Shown here: positions 25,369 through 34,870 of the stretch, in pieces | How the letters are laid out: every line of letters begins with the position of its first letter | Position numbering within the stretch: position 1 is the stretch's first letter | The notes under the pieces: generated by a model | What the model saw: the letters and a program-made list of their open reading frames with translations, nothing else | Databases searched by the model: none | What the model was told of the DNA's origin: nothing | Assembly: GCF_000722635.1 (NCBI RefSeq) | Contig: NZ_JOKH01000004.1 | Location: 246,285 to 310,284, forward strand | Reading direction: 5' to 3' | DNA length: 64,000 nucleotides | From: Endozoicomonas numazuensis | Lineage (GTDB): Bacteria > Pseudomonadota > Gammaproteobacteria > Pseudomonadales > Endozoicomonadaceae | Position numbers and translations under genes: made by a program

Positions 25369-26880
25369 ATGGATGCAAAAAAAGATGCAGGTGTCAGGTT
25401 GCTGGCCCCCCAAAAAGTAAAAAGTTTTGAATTTCTGAATCATTTTATCTCTGAAAACCCCGGCAGTATTCCAAAAGCCAGTTGCGATAGTAATTCTGTC
25501 AAAAAACTGATCAAAAACGACATACTGTTTGATGTGAAGCCTGAGCTTAATACTTCATCTTACGTCAATGTTTCGTATGAACGTGAAGAGGAAGAAATAG
25601 CGCTGATGGGGCTTAAGGTGAATCTGGCTGATCAGACCGTTTATCCGTACTCGTACAAGATGCACGACAAACTGATTAATATGATCGCCAGGCTCTGGAA
25701 TTGTCCTGACAGCGATAATTTCCGTGAGACAGGCGTTCATGCCGGTGCGGGCACAGTAGGTTCCACCGAAGCCTGTCTGTTAGCAGGTCTGGCTTTGAAG
25801 TTTCGTTGGAGAGCGTGGTACAAAGCTCGAAGTGGATTAACTCAGAGCGAAGTGCTCAGGGAGTTACCCAATATCGTGATATCTACCTGCTATCAGGCGG
25901 CTTGGGAAAAGCTGATTAAGTATATGGATATAGACTGCAAGTTCATCAAGCCATCGGTGAATTCATTTACGTTAGAGCCAGAAGCGATTCGTGATGCCAT
26001 TGATGATCATACCATTGGTGTTGTTTGTATCATGGGTAATCATTATGCAGGTCAATACGATCCTGTATGGGAAATCAATCAAACTGTTGAAGCAGTGAAC
26101 AGAGAAAGAGGCTTTCAGGTAGGCATTCATGTGGATGCCGCATCGGGTGGGTTCATTGCTCCATTTCAAAAAGAAGTTAAGCCTTGGGACTTCAGGCTGA
26201 ATAATGTTCTGTCTATTTCAGCCAGTGGTCACAAATACGGTGCGTCATCTTGCGGAACAGGCTGGGTGATCTGGAGAGAGAGGAAAGATTTGAGTGAGCA
26301 TGTTGCCATTTCAGTGAGCTATCTGGGTGGGCAAGCTGATTCTTATACTTTGAACTTCTCACGTCCGGCTACGGGTATCTATGTGCAGTATTACAAGTTT
26401 CTGAGATACGGGATGGATGGTTATCAGTTCTGTTGTGATGAAATGATGGAACATGCCAGATTGCTCAGAGAAGGTCTTATGGCAATGACATACAACAGCA
26501 TACCCAGATTTATATTGCTGGATGCGGGAAACAAAGGGTGTTTACCCGTTGTGGCAGCCAAACTCAATAAAACCTGTAATCTGATGTATAACGATACTGA
26601 CCTTCAAAAAGTGTTGTCCCAGCATTCATGGTATGTCGGAGCTTACAAGATGCAGTTCCTGAATCCTGTTACAGAAGAGAAAACCGCTTTATTTTATGAT
26701 CATGATCAAAATGAGACGATGTTCAGAGTCGTTATCAAAGGGAACATATCCCTGCTAATGGTTGAAAACTTATTACATGCCATCGAAGATTCCTTGAAAT
26801 ACCTTGATAATATTTCTGATATGAGAACGCTGACCCACCTGCGTGATATGGATCAGCATGTCATGAGTAATCACTGTTGA
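25369..26880 (+). CDS. Glutamate decarboxylase (PLP-dependent)
   Basis: The enzyme belongs to the group II PLP decarboxylases and resembles GadB, which converts glutamate to GABA and consumes a proton. The 503-residue product has the family core HAGAGTVGSTEACLLAGLA, HVDAASGGFIAPF, the PLP-lysine motif SISASGHKYG (Lys289) and YLGGQADSYTLNFSRPA. A GTG nine bases upstream is in frame, but the ATG is better placed behind AGG. It is longer than E. coli GadB (466) mainly at the N-terminus. No GABA antiporter gene is adjacent. A terminator-like hairpin in the leader suggests regulation by attenuation. A related decarboxylase with another substrate cannot be excluded. Confidence 0.88.
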   Translation: MDAKKDAGVRLLAPQKVKSFEFLNHFISENPGSIPKASCDSNSVKKLIKNDILFDVKPELNTSSYVNVSYEREEEEIALMGLKVNLADQTVYPYSYKMHDKLINMIARLWNCPDSDNFRETGVHAGAGTVGSTEACLLAGLALKFRWRAWYKARSGLTQSEVLRELPNIVISTCYQAAWEKLIKYMDIDCKFIKPSVNSFTLEPEAIRDAIDDHTIGVVCIMGNHYAGQYDPVWEINQTVEAVNRERGFQVGIHVDAASGGFIAPFQKEVKPWDFRLNNVLSISASGHKYGASSCGTGWVIWRERKDLSEHVAISVSYLGGQADSYTLNFSRPATGIYVQYYKFLRYGMDGYQFCCDEMMEHARLLREGLMAMTYNSIPRFILLDAGNKGCLPVVAAKLNKTCNLMYNDTDLQKVLSQHSWYVGAYKMQFLNPVTEEKTALFYDHDQNETMFRVVIKGNISLLMVENLLHAIEDSLKYLDNISDMRTLTHLRDMDQHVMSNHC

Positions 26881-26893
26881 TCACTTTGTTAGT

Positions 26894-26926
26894 GAGACTG
26901 CTGGTCGTTAAAAAAACAGCAGTCTC
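26894..26926. terminator. Hairpin between convergent gad and ydiJ genes
   Basis: GAGACTGCTG and CAGCAGTCTC form a ten-base stem; the 13-base loop contains seven A (seven T on the minus strand). It lies between two converging stops and probably serves both transcripts. Confidence 0.6.
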
Positions 26927-26932
26927 AACCCG

Positions 26933-29900
26933 TTACCCATTCATCAGAGCCAGGAGTTTTGAAACCGGGTGCGGAATTTGGGTATTGCCAAGGCGCTTAA
27001 TCTGACTGCGACAGGAGTAACCAGTAGCGACGAGTTGTCCCTGATTCTCTGGATTCTCAATTACAGGTTTCCAGCTCATGTCGTATAGTTTTTTGGAGGT
27101 ATCCTGATTGCGAGTTTCATGCCCATAGATGCCAGCCATGCCACAGCAACCAGTAGCCTGATAAGTCAGCTTTAGACCACAGGCAGAGAAGAGCTTTTGC
27201 CACTGTGCCGGTGCAGCAGGAGCATTGGTGGTCTCGGTGCAGTGCCCCAGCAGCTTGAAATCACCACTGAGATTTAACTGAAGTTCACGGATGGTATCAG
27301 CCTGACTGGCAAACCATTCCGAGAGTAAATGCACTTCAGGAGCCTCTTCTCCCATAATCTCTTTGTATTCATCCCGATACGTCAGGGTCACGGCTGCATC
27401 AATGCCCATCAGGGCGACGCCCTTGTCAGCCAGTTTTTTAAGCTCCAGGGCGTTGGTTTTTGCGACTTTTTCAAAGCGTCCAAGAAAGCCATAAACATGC
27501 AAAACTTTTCCGTTGGGTTTATAAGGCGCAACGAGAGGGCGATACCCGAGTCTGACCAGCAGTTCGACCAGGTCGGTCAGTACAGGGGTTTCAAAGAAAC
27601 TGGTGAAGGCGTCCTGAACAATGACCACCGTGCGAGCCAGTTCCTTTTCTGTCATAGAAGCCAGCAGACTGTCAGAAGCCACTGATGCACCAGAACGACA
27701 GCTGTCTTCCAGGGGAGATGAGCTGGTAATCGATGGTAGATCCTGAAGTCCTGATGTTTTTGCAGAGACCTTGTTCATTAGGCTTGAACTGGCCACCAGG
27801 TTGTAGACCGACTTGGCTTTGGCCAGGCTGGGAAGCATCGGTTCCAGCATGGCTGCTGCATGATGTTTGGCAGGTCGCAGATAGCGAGTGTGATAGAGCT
27901 CGAAATACCGGGATCTCAAATCAGGAACATTGACTTGAATGGGGCATTGACCCGCACAGGACTTACAGCTCATACAGCTGTCCAGAGCTTCATAAACATC
28001 ATGGCTGAAATCTTTTTTGCCACGCAGTTTGTCTATGGTATTGCGGGTTTTATCCATGGCGTTGTAAAAAAGCCCGGATTGTCGTGCCTTACCCATCTCC
28101 TCAGAAATATTGCTGCCCGCAGCACTTTGTAATCTCAACCATTCACGCACCAGGCCTGAACGGCCTTTTGGTGACTGAGTTCTGTCCAGGGTAGCTTTCC
28201 AGGTGGGGCACATGGCGCTGTTGGGGCTGTAGTTGAAGCAGGCACCGTTGCCGTTGCAATACATGCCACTGGTAAAGGCATCAAATGCCTTTCTTTCAAT
28301 GGTTCTGTCGAGTTGACCACGGGTTTGAACCCCATCAATTTTCAACAGATTCTCTGATGCCAGGGTTGATGGTGTTGCTATTTTTCCAGGGTTAAGCTGG
28401 TTATGAGGATCGAAAGCGCTTTTGATGTTTTGCAGCACCGGGTAAAGGTCCTGGAAAAAGTCAGGTGCGTATTCAGAGCGTACCCCTTTGCCGTGTTCAC
28501 CCCAAAGGACACCGCCGTATTCTTTGGCCAGAGCAGAAACCTCATCACTGATAGTTCTGACCAGCACTTCCTGCTGAACATCTTTCATATCAATTGCGGG
28601 ACGAACATGGAGAACACCGGCATCGACATGACCAAACATGCCATAAGACAGATTATGGCTATCCAGTAGTGCCCTGAAGCGAGCGATGAAAGGAGCCAGG
28701 TTTTCTGGCGGCACGGCCACATCTTCTACAAATGGTATAGGGCGAGCGTCGCCTTCCATGTTGCCTAGCAGTCCGACAGACTGCTTGCGCATATTCCAGA
28801 TTTTTTTAACGTTGGGGGTTCCGGGCACAATACTATGGCCCACCCGTTGGATTTCCGAAGGCTTGTCCAGCTCTGCTTGCAAACGCTCGATCCCCTCCTG
28901 AATTTCCGCTTCCGAGTGGCCGGTGTATTCAACAAAATTAATGCCGTCAATCAGATGAATATCGTCAGGGAAATAAGTTTTGACACTTTCCCAGACACTG
29001 TCTGCTTTGGCAAGAGACAGGACTTTGGAGTCGATGGTTTCGACGGAGCTGGGGGTCGCCTTCATAAGCGATTGAGCGTCTCGCAGTGACTCTTGAAAGC
29101 TGGAGTAGAACACCAGCACCAACGCAGAAGTTTCAGGTATAGGCAGCAGGTTGACCTTGATCTCACTGATCATGGCCAGTGTCCCTTCAGAGCCACAGAG
29201 AATGGCATTAAGGTCAAACTTGCCAATGTCTTCAGGGTTTACAGGATCTTTTCTGCGAATATTGGCCAGATCATAGCCCGTCAGATTGCGGTTGAGTTTG
29301 GGAAAAACTTCATTCACTCGATCTTTGTTTTGCTCATAAGATTCAACCACCGTCTTGTGAATCTGCCCTGCACGGTCTTCACGTTGACAGATCTCGGTCA
29401 ACGCCTGTTCTTCCAGAGGTGATGAGTTCCATACGGTGCCATCAGCGAATACCGACGTTAGCTCAAGGACATGATGGCGGGTTTTGCCATAAACGACAGA
29501 TCCCTGGCCACTGGCATCAGTGTTAACCATACCGCCTACGGTTGCCCGGTTACTGGTGGATAATTCCGGAGCGAAAAAGAGTCCATGTTTTGCCGCTAGT
29601 TCATTCAGGTAGTCTTTGACGGTGCCGCTCTGAACCTTTGCCCAGCGCTCTTCAGGGTTGATCTCCAGGACCCGGTTCATATGGCGGCTGGTGTCTACCA
29701 TAAACCCTGACGTCAAAGACTGACCATTAGTGCCAGTCCCCCCTCCTCTGGGGGAAAGCACTACGGCTTGAAAGGAAGATTTATTAGCCAGTGAGAGAAT
29801 TTTGCTCAAATCTTCAGTGCCTTTGGGGTACAAAACACCTTCCGGATAAACCTGATAGATCGAGTTGTCAGTGGCCAGCACGGTCCGCTCTGCATACCCC

Positions 29901-30013
29901 AGTTCTATATCTCCCTGGAATCCGGAGCTAGCCAGCCGATCTGCAAAATTTTGATACAGAGCCCCTCTTGCGCTATTGGCATGAGTAGCCTGTTGGTCCA
30001 GTTTACTGATCAC
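26933..30013 (-). CDS. ydiJ: FAD-linked oxidase/Fe-S protein of the YdiJ family
   Basis: The 1026-residue protein fuses an FAD_binding_4 oxidase domain (with LSPRGGGTGTNGQS, NTDASGQGSVVYGKT and a C-terminal FAD-oxidase part), a ferredoxin-like region with CMSCKSCAGQCP, and a C-terminal cysteine-rich CCG-type region (GHCTETTN, CCGMAGIYGHE). This order and length match E. coli YdiJ, linked to oxidation of D-2-hydroxyglutarate. It is probably membrane-peripheral and feeds electrons to quinone; the substrate here is inferred from the family. It is monocistronic on the minus strand. Confidence 0.93.
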   Translation of the reverse strand: MISKLDQQATHANSARGALYQNFADRLASSGFQGDIELGYAERTVLATDNSIYQVYPEGVLYPKGTEDLSKILSLANKSSFQAVVLSPRGGGTGTNGQSLTSGFMVDTSRHMNRVLEINPEERWAKVQSGTVKDYLNELAAKHGLFFAPELSTSNRATVGGMVNTDASGQGSVVYGKTRHHVLELTSVFADGTVWNSSPLEEQALTEICQREDRAGQIHKTVVESYEQNKDRVNEVFPKLNRNLTGYDLANIRRKDPVNPEDIGKFDLNAILCGSEGTLAMISEIKVNLLPIPETSALVLVFYSSFQESLRDAQSLMKATPSSVETIDSKVLSLAKADSVWESVKTYFPDDIHLIDGINFVEYTGHSEAEIQEGIERLQAELDKPSEIQRVGHSIVPGTPNVKKIWNMRKQSVGLLGNMEGDARPIPFVEDVAVPPENLAPFIARFRALLDSHNLSYGMFGHVDAGVLHVRPAIDMKDVQQEVLVRTISDEVSALAKEYGGVLWGEHGKGVRSEYAPDFFQDLYPVLQNIKSAFDPHNQLNPGKIATPSTLASENLLKIDGVQTRGQLDRTIERKAFDAFTSGMYCNGNGACFNYSPNSAMCPTWKATLDRTQSPKGRSGLVREWLRLQSAAGSNISEEMGKARQSGLFYNAMDKTRNTIDKLRGKKDFSHDVYEALDSCMSCKSCAGQCPIQVNVPDLRSRYFELYHTRYLRPAKHHAAAMLEPMLPSLAKAKSVYNLVASSSLMNKVSAKTSGLQDLPSITSSSPLEDSCRSGASVASDSLLASMTEKELARTVVIVQDAFTSFFETPVLTDLVELLVRLGYRPLVAPYKPNGKVLHVYGFLGRFEKVAKTNALELKKLADKGVALMGIDAAVTLTYRDEYKEIMGEEAPEVHLLSEWFASQADTIRELQLNLSGDFKLLGHCTETTNAPAAPAQWQKLFSACGLKLTYQATGCCGMAGIYGHETRNQDTSKKLYDMSWKPVIENPENQGQLVATGYSCRSQIKRLGNTQIPHPVSKLLALMNG

Positions 30014-30313
30014 TGTCCTTCTCCCGGGCTTTATCGTTTTATGGTTATGACTGCGAAGCGAAAGCGACGTCTTAGAGCTTGCGTATTGTACGTAATGAGG
30101 GCTCTGGAGTCAGCGGGGATTTCTGCTCTTTTAGTTCTTGGGTCATTTAAATACCAATGTAAGCTTCTTCCGCATTGAATGCTCAAACCCGGTAGGCCAG
30201 CGTCACTGAAAGAACTGACCCCGGCATTTTGATTCTTCACCATACAGTTCGAAGAATTGAGTCAGGTTCAACCTCTTCTGAAACTGGATCTTATTCCTGA
30301 TCATGACGCGCAT

Positions 30314-30377
30314 TGTAGAAGTATGTAGAAGTATGTAGAAGTATGTAGAAGTATGTAGAAGTATGTAGAAGTATGTA
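30314..30377. repeat. Tandem repeat, six copies of a 10-bp unit
   Basis: TGTAGAAGTA is repeated six times without change, followed by a partial TGTA. The 10-bp period is close to one helical turn and is not a codon multiple. It lies upstream of ydiJ (whose start is at 30013) and could influence DNA bending or promoter activity. Confidence 0.95.
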
Positions 30378-30465
30378 ACCTCTGTCGTTAGTTTGGACGG
30401 TGATTTGTCTTTTGGCAGGCTTGGGTAAGATGGCAATCAGGTAGATTTTTGAATCAGAAAAATAG

Positions 30466-30508
30466 TTTAAAAGATTGAAAGAGAGAAACTCTCTTTCAAT
30501 CTTTTAAA
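30466..30508. terminator. Perfect 20-bp stem after ettA
   Basis: The arms 30466-30485 and 30489-30508 are perfect inverted repeats of 20 bases with the loop AAA; the core is GATTGAAAGAGAG / CTCTCTTTCAATC with A/T-rich ends. It lies nine bases after the ettA stop. The T-rich outer arm on either strand fits an intrinsic terminator. Confidence 0.85.
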
Positions 30509-30516
30509 CAAAAGCA

Positions 30517-32184
30517 TTAAGCGTCAATACGCTTGTACTTGATACGGTGAGGGCCGGCGGCCTCTTCACCCAGGCGTTCTTTACGATCGGCCTCGTACTC
30601 GGTGTAGTTACCTTCAAAGAAGGTCACCTTGGAGTCGCCTTCGTAGGCCAGAATGTGTGTCGCCACACGATCCAGGAACCAACGGTCGTGGGAAATGACC
30701 ATGGCACAGCCAGGGAACGCCAGCAGTGCATCTTCAAGCGCACGCAGGGTTTCAACATCGAGGTCGTTGGAAGGTTCGTCGAGCAGCAGTACGTTACCCC
30801 CTTCTTTTAGTGTGGCCGCCAGTTGTAGTCGTCCACGCTCACCACCAGAAAGTTCGCCAACGCGTTTCTGCTGATCACCGCCTTTGAAATTGAAGCGGCC
30901 GATGTATTTACGGGACTGCATTTCATAGCCGTTAATACGCAGAATTTCCTGGCCTTCTGAAATGGCTTCAAAGACGGTTTTGTCGTCTTTCAGTTCATCA
31001 CGCATCTGCTGAACGTTGGAGATTTTGATACTCTCGCCACGCTCAATGGTACCGGAATCCGGCTGCTCATCACCCATGATCATTTTGAACAGTGTGGTTT
31101 TACCCGCACCGTTACCACCAATGATGCCGACAATCGCACCCTTTGGCACACTGAAACTCAGATCATCAATCAGCAGGCGGTCGCCAAAACCTTTAGTGAC
31201 ATTATTGAAGTCCAGTACTTTGTCGCCCAGGCGAGGACCGGGTGGGATGTAAATTTCGTTGGTTTCGTTACGAGTCTGGAATTCTTGAGACTGCATTTCT
31301 TCAAAGCGAGCCAGACGAGCCTTGGACTTGGACTGACGACCTTTGGCGTTAGAACGGGACCATTCCAGTTCCTGCTGCATTGCTTTGCGGTGAGCGTCCT
31401 GCTGTTTGCTCTCTTGCGCCAGACGGGCGTCTTTCTGTTCCAGCCAGTCACTGTAGTTGCCTTCCCATGGAATACCATGACCACGGTCCAGTTCCAGAAT
31501 CCAGCCAGCGGCATTATCCAGGAAGTAACGATCGTGGGTAATCGCTACCACAGTACCAGGGTATTCAACCAGGAAACGTTCCAGCCAGGCAACGGACTCG
31601 GCATCCAGGTGGTTGGTCGGTTCGTCCAGCAAAAGCATTTCGGGACTGGAGAGTAACAGACGACACAGGGCTACACGACGGCGTTCACCACCGGACAGGT
31701 TATCCACTGTGGCATCCCATTCGGGCAGACGCAGGGCATCGGCAGCGACTTCAAGCTTGCGCTCCAGATTATGAGCGTCTGCCGCCTGAATAATGTTTTC
31801 GAGCTTGGCCTGTTCTGCGGCCAGGGCATCAAAATCGGCATCGGGTTCAGCGTAAGCCGCATACACTGCATCCAGTTTGACCTGGGCTTCTTTGATTTCA
31901 CCCAGCGCTTCTTCCACGACTTCACGGACTGTTTTGCCCGCTGTCAGCTGAGGTTCCTGAGGCAGGTAACCGACATTCAGGTTAGGCTGTGGACGGGCTT
32001 CACCGTCAAACTCCTGGTCAACACCGGCCATGATACGCAACAGTGTGGATTTACCCGCACCGTTCAGACCCAGAACACCGATTTTGGCTCCAGGGAAAAA
32101 GGAGAGAGAGATATCTTTAAGAATCTGGCGTTTCGGGGGAACGACTTTGCTCACCCGGTTCATTGTGTACACATACTGTGACAT
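30517..32184 (-). CDS. ettA: Energy-dependent translational throttle protein EttA (ABC-F)
   Basis: EttA binds the ribosomal E site and gates elongation according to ATP/ADP. The 555-residue protein has two ABC domains with Walker A motifs GLNGAGKST and GGNGAGKTT, signature motifs LSGGERRR and LSGGERGR, and the inter-domain linker RFEEMQSQEFQTRNETNEIYIPPGPRLG split across the middle of the protein. Length and N-terminus MSQYVYTMNRVSKVVPPK are diagnostic. It is monocistronic, divergent from glyA. Confidence 0.97.
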   Translation of the reverse strand: MSQYVYTMNRVSKVVPPKRQILKDISLSFFPGAKIGVLGLNGAGKSTLLRIMAGVDQEFDGEARPQPNLNVGYLPQEPQLTAGKTVREVVEEALGEIKEAQVKLDAVYAAYAEPDADFDALAAEQAKLENIIQAADAHNLERKLEVAADALRLPEWDATVDNLSGGERRRVALCRLLLSSPEMLLLDEPTNHLDAESVAWLERFLVEYPGTVVAITHDRYFLDNAAGWILELDRGHGIPWEGNYSDWLEQKDARLAQESKQQDAHRKAMQQELEWSRSNAKGRQSKSKARLARFEEMQSQEFQTRNETNEIYIPPGPRLGDKVLDFNNVTKGFGDRLLIDDLSFSVPKGAIVGIIGGNGAGKTTLFKMIMGDEQPDSGTIERGESIKISNVQQMRDELKDDKTVFEAISEGQEILRINGYEMQSRKYIGRFNFKGGDQQKRVGELSGGERGRLQLAATLKEGGNVLLLDEPSNDLDVETLRALEDALLAFPGCAMVISHDRWFLDRVATHILAYEGDSKVTFFEGNYTEYEADRKERLGEEAAGPHRIKYKRIDA

Positions 32185-32518
32185 TTTGAGGGTGTCTCTG
32201 TATCAGGTGGATTTAAACGCGCGAAGATACTTTAACCCTATAGGCTTGGCAATGGTTTGCAAAGACAAATTGGTGACAAGGCTTCAGTCAACCGCGTCGG
32301 GTGAATGATTGAATCGTTCAGGTTCGGTGAGAAGGGGTAGACGATAACCTATGAGTGACTGAATTTGGTGCAGTTTTTCTACGATTTGGCATTAAAGTCC
32401 AGGTTAATGAACGTCACTCAAACGAACATGAAGTTTTTTCGATACGAAATCCTGAACAGGTGTATTAGAATAGCCGCCGAAAAACCTCATTAACAGGCAA
32501 CATCCCGAGGAATCATTA
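32185..32518. other. Divergent promoter region of ettA and glyA
   Basis: No gene is supported here. The glyA Shine-Dalgarno CGAGGAA lies just before its ATG, and TATTAGAAT at 32461-32469 is a plausible -10 for glyA. I see no clear PurR or MetR site. Confidence 0.45.
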
Positions 32519-33772
32519 ATGTTCAGAAAGGACATGTCCATCGCTGAGTTCGATCCGGAACTCAAGGCTGCCATCGATGCTGAGGCGGTTCGCCAGGAAG
32601 AGCACATTGAGCTGATTGCTTCCGAAAACTACACCAGTCCCAGGGTGATGGAAGCACAAGGGTCTGTCCTGACCAATAAATACGCTGAAGGTTACCCAGG
32701 CAAACGCTACTACGGTGGTTGCGAGCATGTTGACGTAACAGAGCAGCTGGCTATTGATCGTGCCAAAGCGCTTTTTGGTGCTGGCTATGCGAATGTTCAG
32801 CCGCATTCTGGTTCTCAGGCAAACGCTGCTGTTTATATGGCTCTGGTTAAGCCAGGAGACAAGGTTCTGGGTATGAGCCTGGCTCATGGTGGTCACCTGA
32901 CTCACGGCGCCAAGGTCAGCTTTTCTGGTCGTATCTATGAAGCGATTCAATATGGTCTGAACCCTGAAACGGGCGAGATCGACTACGAAGAAGTTGAGCG
33001 TCTGGCTGATGAACACAAACCAAAAATGATTGTGGCTGGTTTCTCTGCTTATTCCCGTGTTGTGGACTGGCAGCGTTTCCGTGATATCGCTGACAAGATC
33101 GGTGCTTACCTGTTTGTCGACATGGCTCATGTGGCCGGACTGATTGCTGCAGGTGTTTACCCCTCTCCGGTTGGCATTGCTGATGTTGTTACCACTACGA
33201 CTCACAAAACTCTGGGTGGCCCTCGTGGTGGTCTGATCCTGGCAAACGATGATGAAGAGCTGAACAAAAAGTTCAACTTTGCGGTATTCCCTGAATCCCA
33301 GGGTGGTCCTCTGTGTCACGTGATTGCTGCCAAGGCCGTTTGTTTCAAGGAAGCCATGTCTGGCGACTTCAAGACTTATCAGCAACAGGTAGTGAAGAAC
33401 GCTCAGGCCATGACAGGTGTCATGCTTGAGCGCGGTATCAATGTTGTTTCTGGCGGTACTGACGATCACCTGTTCCTGATGGATCTGATCGGTAAAGAAT
33501 ACACCGGTAAAGACGCTGAAGCGGCACTGGGTGCAGCCAACATTACCGTAAACAAGAACGCTGTTCCCAATGACCCACGCTCTCCATTTGTGACCAGTGG
33601 TCTGCGTATCGGTACTCCAGCCATTACCCGTCGTGGTTTCAATGAAGAAGACTCTGCGGCTCTGGCGGGCTGGATCTGTGACGTACTGGAAAACATCGGT
33701 AACGAGCAGGTAGTAGCAGACGTGAAGGCGAAAGTTCTGGAAATCTGCAATCGTCTGCCTGTTTACAGCTGA
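32519..33772 (+). CDS. glyA: Serine hydroxymethyltransferase
   Basis: GlyA interconverts serine and glycine and charges tetrahydrofolate with a one-carbon unit, using PLP. The 417-residue protein has [19 protein letters not shown], the [10 protein letters not shown] phosphate-binding segment, and the PLP lysine Lys230 in [15 protein letters not shown]. The length is typical. The position directly ahead of nrdR matches other gammaproteobacteria. A strong terminator follows. Confidence 0.98.
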   Translation: MFRKDMSIAEFDPELKAAIDAEAVRQEEHIELIASENYTSPRVMEAQGSVLTNKYAEGYPGKRYYGGCEHVDVTEQLAIDRAKALFGAGYANVQPHSGSQANAAVYMALVKPGDKVLGMSLAHGGHLTHGAKVSFSGRIYEAIQYGLNPETGEIDYEEVERLADEHKPKMIVAGFSAYSRVVDWQRFRDIADKIGAYLFVDMAHVAGLIAAGVYPSPVGIADVVTTTTHKTLGGPRGGLILANDDEELNKKFNFAVFPESQGGPLCHVIAAKAVCFKEAMSGDFKTYQQQVVKNAQAMTGVMLERGINVVSGGTDDHLFLMDLIGKEYTGKDAEAALGAANITVNKNAVPNDPRSPFVTSGLRIGTPAITRRGFNEEDSAALAGWICDVLENIGNEQVVADVKAKVLEICNRLPVYS

Positions 33773-33809
33773 TGATATAAAACTACTTTCTTAATGAAGG
33801 TGGTGATAG

Positions 33810-33840
33810 ACCGCTGACCTTGATCAGGTCAGCGGTTTTT
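33810..33840 (+). terminator. Rho-independent terminator of glyA
   Basis: ACCGCTGACCT and AGGTCAGCGGT form an eleven-base stem with a short loop, followed by TTTTT. It lies 38 bases after the glyA stop. Confidence 0.93.
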
Positions 33841-34068
33841 ATTTATAAGGACATTGAGTTTTTTTGGTTCTAGTGATCTTATCAATGTTCAATATAATCG
33901 ATTTCGAATCCATTCAAATCCAATCTGTTTGAAACGGCTTGTAACGTCAGTATGACGAGCCCATTCCTTCCCTGGTGTCATATAAAGGTTTAATGCTGCA
34001 AAGTGTTGGTAATTGCACAAGGGTGAATTATGATGGAGGACTTACTCTGAAAAGCGTTTCTCTTACCC

Positions 34069-34533
34069 ATGCACTGCCCTTTTTGCAACGCTATTGACAC
34101 TAAAGTCATTGATTCCCGCCTGGTGGCAGATGGTAACCAGGTTCGCCGTCGTCGTGAATGTTTGACCTGCAGTGAACGGTTTACGACCTATGAAATGGCT
34201 GAGTTGCTGATACCCAGATTGGTCAAAAGGGACGGTTCCCGTGAGCCTTTCAATGAGGACAAACTCCGCGCCGGTATGACTCGTGCTCTGGAGAAGCGTC
34301 CCGTCAGTGTGGAACAGGTGGAAGAGTCCATTAACCGCATTAAGCATCGTTTACGAGCCACAGGTGAGCGGGAGGTTCAGTCTCTGATCTTGGGTGAAGA
34401 AGTGATGCGTGAATTACAGAGTCTGGATGAAATAGCCTATATACGTTTTGCATCGGTTTATCGTCATTTCACTGACTTGAATGAGTTCAGAGAAGAGATT
34501 GAGCGACTGGAAACGGTTGAGAAAGAGCCCTGA
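34069..34533 (+). CDS. nrdR: Transcriptional repressor NrdR
   Basis: NrdR represses ribonucleotide reductase genes in response to ATP/dATP. The 154-residue protein has the zinc ribbon cysteines Cys3, Cys6, Cys31 and Cys34 ([16 protein letters not shown]) and an ATP-cone domain from [20 protein letters not shown] onward. In related genomes ribD follows directly; here a 5-kb accessory block lies between, so nrdR is cut off from the rib genes. Confidence 0.97.
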   Translation: MHCPFCNAIDTKVIDSRLVADGNQVRRRRECLTCSERFTTYEMAELLIPRLVKRDGSREPFNEDKLRAGMTRALEKRPVSVEQVEESINRIKHRLRATGEREVQSLILGEEVMRELQSLDEIAYIRFASVYRHFTDLNEFREEIERLETVEKEP

Positions 34534-34695
34534 AGAGCAGACAGCAACGGCGACAGCATCTATAACCAGCTATGTTGCATGGATGCAGGAGGTAGGGCAA
34601 CGCAGGAGCAGTTGTCGAGAGTGTCTGAGCAATGAGTCAGGAAATATGATTTCATAGGGTTGGGTACTTATACACCGCGGCAGCATGTGCAGTAT

Positions 34696-34815
34696 ATGTT
34701 GCTGACAAAATCCGCTAAAAGAGATGTTGCTGCATATCAGGCGGTCAAAGACGCTTTTTCTGTTTGGGGTATTTCTGCAGAAGAGCCCGACCTTATTAAG
34801 GACTTACTTCGCTAA
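34696..34815 (+). CDS. Possible 39-residue peptide or C-terminal gene remnant
   Basis: The frame from ATG reads MLLTKSAKRDVAAYQAVKDA, continues FSVWGISAEEPDLIKDLLR and stops. The composition looks like a genuine protein C-terminus with amphipathic helices, and the frame remains open upstream to about 34633. No good ribosome binding site is visible. It may be the tail of a gene whose front was deleted. The rest of 34534-34870 shows only the hairpin that follows. Confidence 0.35.
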   Translation: MLLTKSAKRDVAAYQAVKDAFSVWGISAEEPDLIKDLLR

Positions 34816-34827
34816 GCCATCCTTTAA

Positions 34828-34866
34828 TGTATCAATGCAGGAGAACTTGTCCCCTGCATTGATACA
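34828..34866. repeat. 14-bp inverted repeat near the end of the CaCA gene
   Basis: TGTATCAATGCAGG pairs perfectly with CCTGCATTGATACA across an 11-base loop, four bases beyond the stop of the antiporter gene. Neither strand has a T-run after it, so it may stabilise an mRNA 3' end rather than terminate. Confidence 0.6.
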
Positions 34867-34870
34867 AGAG

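Larger units (their letters stand above)
30014..30516. other. Intergenic region between ydiJ and ettA
   Basis: These 503 bases hold the ydiJ promoter region, a 10-bp tandem repeat and the ettA terminator, described separately. The open frames seen here are low-complexity products of the repeat and are not supported as genes. Confidence 0.6.

Noticed and set aside
30203-30436. A frame with repeated YFYILLHTST on the minus strand
   Set aside because: It is produced by the 10-bp tandem repeat; nothing around it looks coding.
32516-33469. A 317-codon open frame on the minus strand
   Set aside because: It is the mirror of glyA; the long open frame follows from codon bias of a highly expressed gene.
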